Shown piece after piece: positions 60,034 to 64,000 of a stretch of DNA of 64,000 bases. How positions within the stretch are numbered: position 1 is the first letter of the stretch; each line of letters begins with the position of its first letter. The translations under genes and the position numbers were made by a program. The stretch is from Amycolatopsis sp. DSM 110486 (GTDB lineage: Bacteria; Actinomycetota; Actinomycetes; Mycobacteriales; Pseudonocardiaceae), in the NCBI RefSeq assembly GCF_019468465.1, contig NZ_CP080519.1, forward strand, positions 4,603,001-4,667,000, read 5' to 3'. The notes beneath the pieces are model-generated. The model saw nothing but the letters and a program-made list of their open reading frames with translations. It was not told the DNA's origin and did no database searches.

Positions 60034-61787
60034 CAGTACTTCCGCTCCATCGGCTCGTAACGCGTGAAGGTCACCGGCTTGTAGTCGAGGCGGATGTCCG
60101 ACGACAGCCCCTCGCCCTGCTTGTAGGCCATGGTGTGGCGCATGAAGTTCGTGTCGTCGCGGTTGGGGTAGTCCTCGCGGGCGTGGCCGCCGCGCGACTC
60201 CTTGCGCGCCAGGGCGCCCACGATCAGGACCTCGGCCAGTTCGAGCAGGAAGCCCAGCTCAACGGCCTCGAGCAGGTCGGTGTTGTACCGCTTGCCCTTG
60301 TCCGACACGGTGATCCGCGTGTACCGCTCCTTCAGCGCCTGGATGTCGGTCAGCGCCTGCTTGAGCGTGTCCTCGGTGCGGTACACCGAGGCGTGCGAGT
60401 CCATCGTCTGCTGCATTTCCTTGCGGATGTCGGCGACGCGCTCGTCACCGTGCTCCGACAGCAGGCCCGACAGCTGCTCCTCGACCAGCTTGGTCGGCAG
60501 CTCCGGAAGCTCGACGTGCTCGTGGGCCAGCGCGTACTCCGCGGCCGCGATGCCGGCGCGGCGGCCGAACACGTTGATGTCCAGCAGCGAGTTGGTGCCC
60601 AGGCGGTTCGAGCCGTGCACCGACACGCACGCGACCTCGCCGGCCGCGTACAGGCCCGGGATCACGTTCTCGTTGTCGCGCAGCGCTTCGCCGTGGATGT
60701 TGGTCGGGATGCCGCCCATCACGTAGTGGCAGGTCGGGAACACCGGCACCGGCTCCTTCACCGGGTCGACGCCCAGGTAGGTGCGCGAGAACTCGGTGAT
60801 GTCCGGCAGCTTGGTCTCGAGGACCTCCACCGGCAGGTGCGTCACGTCGAGGACCACGTAGTCCTTGTTCGGGCCCATGCCGCGGCCCTGCAGCACCTCC
60901 TGGACCATCGAGCGGGCGACGATGTCGCGCGGCGCGAGGTCCTTGATGGTGGGGGCGTAGCGCTCCATGAACCGCTCGCCCTCGGAGTTGCGCAGGATCC
61001 CGCCTTCGCCGCGGACGGCTTCGGAGATCAGGATGCCCAGGCCCGCGAGGCCGGTCGGGTGGAACTGGAAGAACTCCATGTCCTCCAGCGGCAGGCCCTT
61101 GCGGAAGATGATGCCGAGGCCGTCACCGGTGAGGGTGTGCGCGTTCGACGTCGTCTTGAAGATCTTGCCCGCGCCGCCGGTGGCGAACACGATGGACTTG
61201 GCCTGGAACACGTGCAGCTCGCCGGTGGCCAGCTCGTAGGCCACGACGCCCGACGCGATCGGGTTGCCGTTCTCGTCCTCGCTGGTCACGAGGTCGAGCA
61301 CGTAGAACTCGTTGAAGAACTCCGTGCCGTACTTGACGCAGTTTTGGTACAGCGTCTGCAGGATCATGTGGCCGGTGCGGTCCGCGGCGTAGCAGGCGCG
61401 GCGCACGGCCGCCTTGCCGTGGTCACGGGTGTGGCCGCCGAAGCGGCGCTGGTCGATCTTGCCCTCGGGCGTGCGGTTGAACGGCAGGCCCATCTTCTCG
61501 AGGTCGAGGACCGCGTCGATGGCCTCCTTGGCCATGATCTCCGCGGCGTCCTGGTCGACGAGGTAGTCACCGCCCTTGACGGTGTCGAAGGTGTGCCACT
61601 CCCAGTTGTCCTCTTCGACGTTCGCCAGCGCGGCGCACATGCCGCCCTGCGCGGCGCCGGTGTGGGACCGCGTGGGGTACAGCTTGGTGAGGACCGCGGT
61701 GCGGGCGCGCTGGCCGGACTCGATGGCCGCGCGCATGCCGGCGCCGCCGGCGCCGACGATCACCACGTCGTACTTGTGGAACTGCAT
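60033..61787 (-). CDS. sdhA: Succinate dehydrogenase flavoprotein subunit
   Basis: Catalytic subunit that oxidises succinate to fumarate, 584 residues. FAD fold: YDVVIVGAGGAGMRAAIES. Covalent FAD His in YPTRSHTGAAQGG. Substrate loop: RRFGGHTRDHGKAAVRRACYAADRTGH and QFHPTGLAGLGILISEAVRGEGGIL (active Arg). C-terminal FGRRAGIAAAEYAL and RSRGGHARED-like ESRGGHAREDYPNRDD. I set the start at ATG 61787 where the family begins (MQFHKYDVV); the frame is open to 62012. It overlaps sdhB by one base. Confidence 0.97.
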   Translation of the reverse strand: MQFHKYDVVIVGAGGAGMRAAIESGQRARTAVLTKLYPTRSHTGAAQGGMCAALANVEEDNWEWHTFDTVKGGDYLVDQDAAEIMAKEAIDAVLDLEKMGLPFNRTPEGKIDQRRFGGHTRDHGKAAVRRACYAADRTGHMILQTLYQNCVKYGTEFFNEFYVLDLVTSEDENGNPIASGVVAYELATGELHVFQAKSIVFATGGAGKIFKTTSNAHTLTGDGLGIIFRKGLPLEDMEFFQFHPTGLAGLGILISEAVRGEGGILRNSEGERFMERYAPTIKDLAPRDIVARSMVQEVLQGRGMGPNKDYVVLDVTHLPVEVLETKLPDITEFSRTYLGVDPVKEPVPVFPTCHYVMGGIPTNIHGEALRDNENVIPGLYAAGEVACVSVHGSNRLGTNSLLDINVFGRRAGIAAAEYALAHEHVELPELPTKLVEEQLSGLLSEHGDERVADIRKEMQQTMDSHASVYRTEDTLKQALTDIQALKERYTRITVSDKGKRYNTDLLEAVELGFLLELAEVLIVGALARKESRGGHAREDYPNRDDTNFMRHTMAYKQGEGLSSDIRLDYKPVTFTRYEPMERKY

Positions 61788-61837
61788 AGGGATTGCTCCG
61801 CTTATCAGGAATCGAGCACTGTGTGTGGTGGGTGCGC

Positions 61838-62254
61838 CTAGCTGGCGGGCATCTCGGGGTCGAACGTGAAGATCACCAGCGTGCCGACGGCCAGGATCAG
61901 GACCATCGAGACGTACAGCAGGATCTTCAGCCAGAACCGCGTGGAGTCCTTGCGGGCGTAGTCGTCGATGATCGTGCGCAGGCCGTTGCCGCCGTGGATC
62001 TCGGCGAGCCACAGCATCGCGAGGTCCCAGAACTGCCAGAACGGCGAAGCCCAGCGGCCGGCGACGAAGCCCCAGTTGATGCGGTGCACACCGCCGTCGA
62101 GGATGTTCATGATCAGCAGGTGGCCCAGCACCAGGATGATCAGCGCGAGGCCCGAGATGCGCATGAACAGCCAGCTGTAGAGCTCGAAGTTGCTGCGGCG
62201 GGCCGCCGGGCGCTTCGGGGTGCGCGGCGATTCGATGACGAGCGAGTCGGCCAT
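61838..62254 (-). CDS. sdhD: Succinate dehydrogenase membrane anchor subunit
   Basis: A 138-residue anchor with three helices: YSWLFMRISGLALIILVLGHLLIMNIL (with haem-ligand His region GHL), WQFWDLAMLWLAEIHGGNGLRTIIDDY and WLKILLYVSMVLILAVGTLVIF. The RISG...H and HGxNGLR motifs are standard. ATG 62254 is 2 bases after the sdhC stop; 50 bases separate it from sdhA. Quinone and haem binding in complex II. Confidence 0.94.
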   Translation of the reverse strand: MADSLVIESPRTPKRPAARRSNFELYSWLFMRISGLALIILVLGHLLIMNILDGGVHRINWGFVAGRWASPFWQFWDLAMLWLAEIHGGNGLRTIIDDYARKDSTRFWLKILLYVSMVLILAVGTLVIFTFDPEMPAS

Positions 62255-62256
62255 GG

Positions 62257-62700
62257 TCAGTTACCCCCGAAGAGCGTCTCGACCGTGCGCTTCAGCATGA
62301 AGAACGCACCCGGAATCATCACGACGACCCACACGACACCGATCACCCACAGCATCGTCTTCTGGAACTTCGGGCCCTTGGACCAGAAGTCGATCAGCAT
62401 GACGCGGACGCCGTTGAGGGCGTGGAAGAGAACCGCGCCGACCAGACCGACCTCGAGCAGGTTCACGAGCGGCGTCTTGTACGTCTCGATCACCTGGTCG
62501 TAGGTGTTCGGCGACACGCGGACGAGCGAGGTGTCGAGCACGTGCACGAACAGGAAGAAGAATGTCAGCACGCCGGTGATGCGGTGCAGCACCCAGGACC
62601 ACATGCCGGGGTCGCCCCGGTAGAAGGTCCCCTGCCGGCGTGAGGCACCCGCCCGATCGCTCGCTCCTGCCTCGGTGGCAGTGCTCGCCGTGGTGGACAT
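62257..62700 (-). CDS. sdhC: Succinate dehydrogenase cytochrome b556 subunit
   Basis: First gene of the operon, 147 residues. After a polar start (MSTTASTATEAGASDRAG) come RRQGTFYRGDPGMWSWVLHRITGVLTFFFLFVHVLDTSLVRVS (with HRITG and the haem His in VHVLD), LEVGLVGAVLFHALNGVRVMLIDF and the third helix MLWVIGVVWVVVMIPGAFFML. ATG 62700 with GGAGGCC 9 bases upstream; the open frame reaches 63201 but upstream residues lack protein character. Confidence 0.95.
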   Translation of the reverse strand: MSTTASTATEAGASDRAGASRRQGTFYRGDPGMWSWVLHRITGVLTFFFLFVHVLDTSLVRVSPNTYDQVIETYKTPLVNLLEVGLVGAVLFHALNGVRVMLIDFWSKGPKFQKTMLWVIGVVWVVVMIPGAFFMLKRTVETLFGGN

Positions 62701-63387
62701 CGGTGAACGGCCTCCAACGTCATCTGTTGTGCCCGGCTGACCGGCGAGGTCCGCACCCGCTTCCGCGTCGGTCCACTGGGGACAACGCCGGCAGCGGTGC
62801 CGAGATCTAGGGCCATCGAGCGTGGATGAAAGGATGCTAGACCCGCCATCTGGACCCGGCTCACCTCCGGGTTCGTCTCTGTGATGGACCAGACACCCGG
62901 AGCGTCCCGCACCACTCGGACGTGTGGCGCCGGCCACGCGGCACGGGCGGTCCAGGGCGAATCCGACCTGGGGCTCCCGGCCCGGTCGATTCGATTCAGC
63001 AGGCCGGTACCGCTTGCGGCGGCGGGTGAAAAACCAGCCGGGCCCGAACGGTTTTCGTGATGTCCGCAACGCCCGGTCGGCCAGGCCCTCCGCCGGGGGT
63101 GGACGAAGATCGTCCGGACGGGTTTCACCGCGCGGCGACGACGGGCCGCGGGACCCCGGGCTGTGACAGCTGGTGAGTACCTTCCTGAACCAGTTGATCA
63201 CCGTAAGTACACGATCGGTCGCGAATCAGACCGCTGAGTAAACGTTTGTGTTACGTAGCGTGCCTTTCCTATGGCGGTTGTCTGGCTGTTGGGTACGGTC
63301 TGGCGGTTGAACTCGGCACCGAAGGAAGACACCGGTACCGGGTCGCTTCCACTTAGTCCGCTGGATCAGCGGGGAGGGAGACACACG
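62701..63387. other. Intergenic region between sdhC and the BMP lipoprotein gene
   Basis: About 690 bases without a convincing gene; open frames on both strands here are shadows of high GC. It must hold the divergent promoters of the sdh operon and of the lipoprotein gene. An AT-rich patch with GTAAACGTTTGTGTTACGTAG at 63237 onward (AAACGTTT palindrome) is the most promoter-like part. Confidence 0.45.
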
Positions 63388-64000
63388 TTGCGTCGCATGC
63401 GTGGAACCGCGCTGGCCGCCGCGACCATGGCCGGGGTCCTCACCTTGGCAGGGTGCGCGAAGGACACCGGCGGGGGCAGCAGCAGCAACACCGCCGCGGC
63501 TGGCAGCTCTGACACGAGCTGCGTCACCGCGCCGAAGCCGCCCGCGGCTCCGGCAGCAGCCACGACCAGCAGCTCGTCCGGCGAGAAGGTGGACGGCAGC
63601 AAGCTCAAGGTCGGCCTGGCGTTCGACATCGGCGGCCGGGGTGACGCCTCCTTCAACGATGCGGCCGCGGCCGGCGTCGACAAGGCGAAGTCCGAGCTCG
63701 GCATCACGACCGTCAACGAGAGCACGGCCAGCCCGAGCGAGAGCGAGTCGGCCAAGCAGCAGCGGCTCGAGCAGATGGCGTCGCAGGGCCTGAACCCGAT
63801 CATCGCGGTCGGTTTCGCCTACGCGCCGTCGGTCGCCGCCGTCGCGCCGAAGCACCCGAACACCCGGTTCGCGATCGTCGACGACGACACCATCAAGCTC
63901 CCCAACGTGACGCCGCTGGTGTTCGCCGAGGAGCAGGGCTCGTTCCTGGCCGGCGTCGCCGCCGTCTACAAGAGCAAGAACTGCCACATCGGCTTCGTCG
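63388..64000 (+). CDS. BMP-family ABC transporter substrate-binding lipoprotein (partial)
   Basis: The window ends inside this gene; 204 codons are visible. TTG 63388 is chosen because GGGAGGGAG lies 7 bases upstream; ATG 63397 is in frame. The lipoprotein signal is RGTALAAATMAGVLTLAGCAKD with the lipobox LAGC. A Ser/Ala/Thr-rich linker leads to KVGLAFDIGGRGDASFNDAAAAGVDKAKSELG, the start of a basic membrane protein (PnrA/Med-like) domain. Further on are LEQMASQGLNPIIAVGFAYAPSVAAVAPKHPNTRFAIVDD and FAEEQGSFLAGVAA. Such proteins bind nucleosides for ABC import. The transporter genes would lie downstream. Confidence 0.9.
   Translation, partial: MRRMRGTALAAATMAGVLTLAGCAKDTGGGSSSNTAAAGSSDTSCVTAPKPPAAPAAATTSSSSGEKVDGSKLKVGLAFDIGGRGDASFNDAAAAGVDKAKSELGITTVNESTASPSESESAKQQRLEQMASQGLNPIIAVGFAYAPSVAAVAPKHPNTRFAIVDDDTIKLPNVTPLVFAEEQGSFLAGVAAVYKSKNCHIGFV

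Overview
The window looks like a chromosomal segment of a high-GC actinomycete of the order Pseudonocardiales, most likely Amycolatopsis or a close relative. The evidence is the strong G/C bias at third codon positions, many GTG starts, the mutasome cassette imuA'-imuB-dnaE2, actinobacterial LexA boxes (TCGAAC-N4-GTTCGA), and gene orders I recall from mycobacteria. Chorismate mutase - uvrD/pcrA - M23 peptidase - sucC - sucD - DUF5336 - DUF6350 - purN - purH matches the M. tuberculosis Rv0948c-Rv0957 block. folD, DUF3017, icd, trpS, yihY, a dac-type carboxypeptidase and sdhCDAB match genes scattered over Rv3316-Rv3356. No rRNA, tRNA, CRISPR array or intact insertion sequence was seen.

Layout. 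1-2.1 kb: end of a LuxR-type regulator, then a divergent EamA exporter/LysR pair. 2.1-8.3 kb: an active Ser/Thr kinase co-transcribed with a probable pseudokinase, then two single-pass membrane proteins with similar outer domains. 8.6-13.1 kb: a small membrane protein, chorismate mutase preceded by a Phe/Phe/Tyr leader-peptide attenuator, a DUF1707 protein, pcrA, and a small unknown gene behind a perfect LexA box. 13.1-24.6 kb: M23 peptidase, a large membrane protein, sucCD, two membrane proteins and purN-purH. 24.6-32.1 kb: GNAT, an unknown protein, and the SOS mutasome operon imuA'-imuB-dnaE2 under a perfect LexA box, with two small coupled ORFs filling its gaps. 32.1-34.5 kb: a decayed patch with a luciferase-like oxidoreductase and a TetR gene that have both lost their 5' ends, a pentapeptide-repeat gene, gene remnants and two perfect DnaA boxes. 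34.5-37.8 kb: a 1,092-residue protein ending in a TNT-type NAD+ glycohydrolase toxin domain.

37.8-48 kb: folD-DUF3017, two MFS exporters (one controlled by a divergent ArsR repressor with duplicated operators), a methyltransferase-like gene, an HhH-GPD repair protein, small conserved proteins and icd. 48-52.6 kb: SH3 protein, a TetR-led operon, an MBL hydrolase, exonuclease III, and a GH19 chitinase with two DasR-like sites. 52.6-64 kb: trpS, a frameshifted hypothetical gene, a P-loop kinase, yihY, a D,D-carboxypeptidase, an unknown membrane protein, the sdhCDAB operon and the start of a BMP-family lipoprotein.

Together the core genes cover the TCA cycle (sucCD, icd, sdhCDAB), purine and folate one-carbon metabolism (purN, purH, folD), aromatic amino acid supply (chorismate mutase, trpS), cell wall remodelling (M23, carboxypeptidase) and DNA repair or damage tolerance (pcrA, imuA'/imuB/dnaE2, xth, HhH-GPD). 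Many genes have a -10 hexamer 6-9 bases before the start codon, which suggests leaderless mRNAs.

All calls come from reading the sequence; no database search was run. Family names rest on motif recognition, and locus tags from other organisms are from memory.
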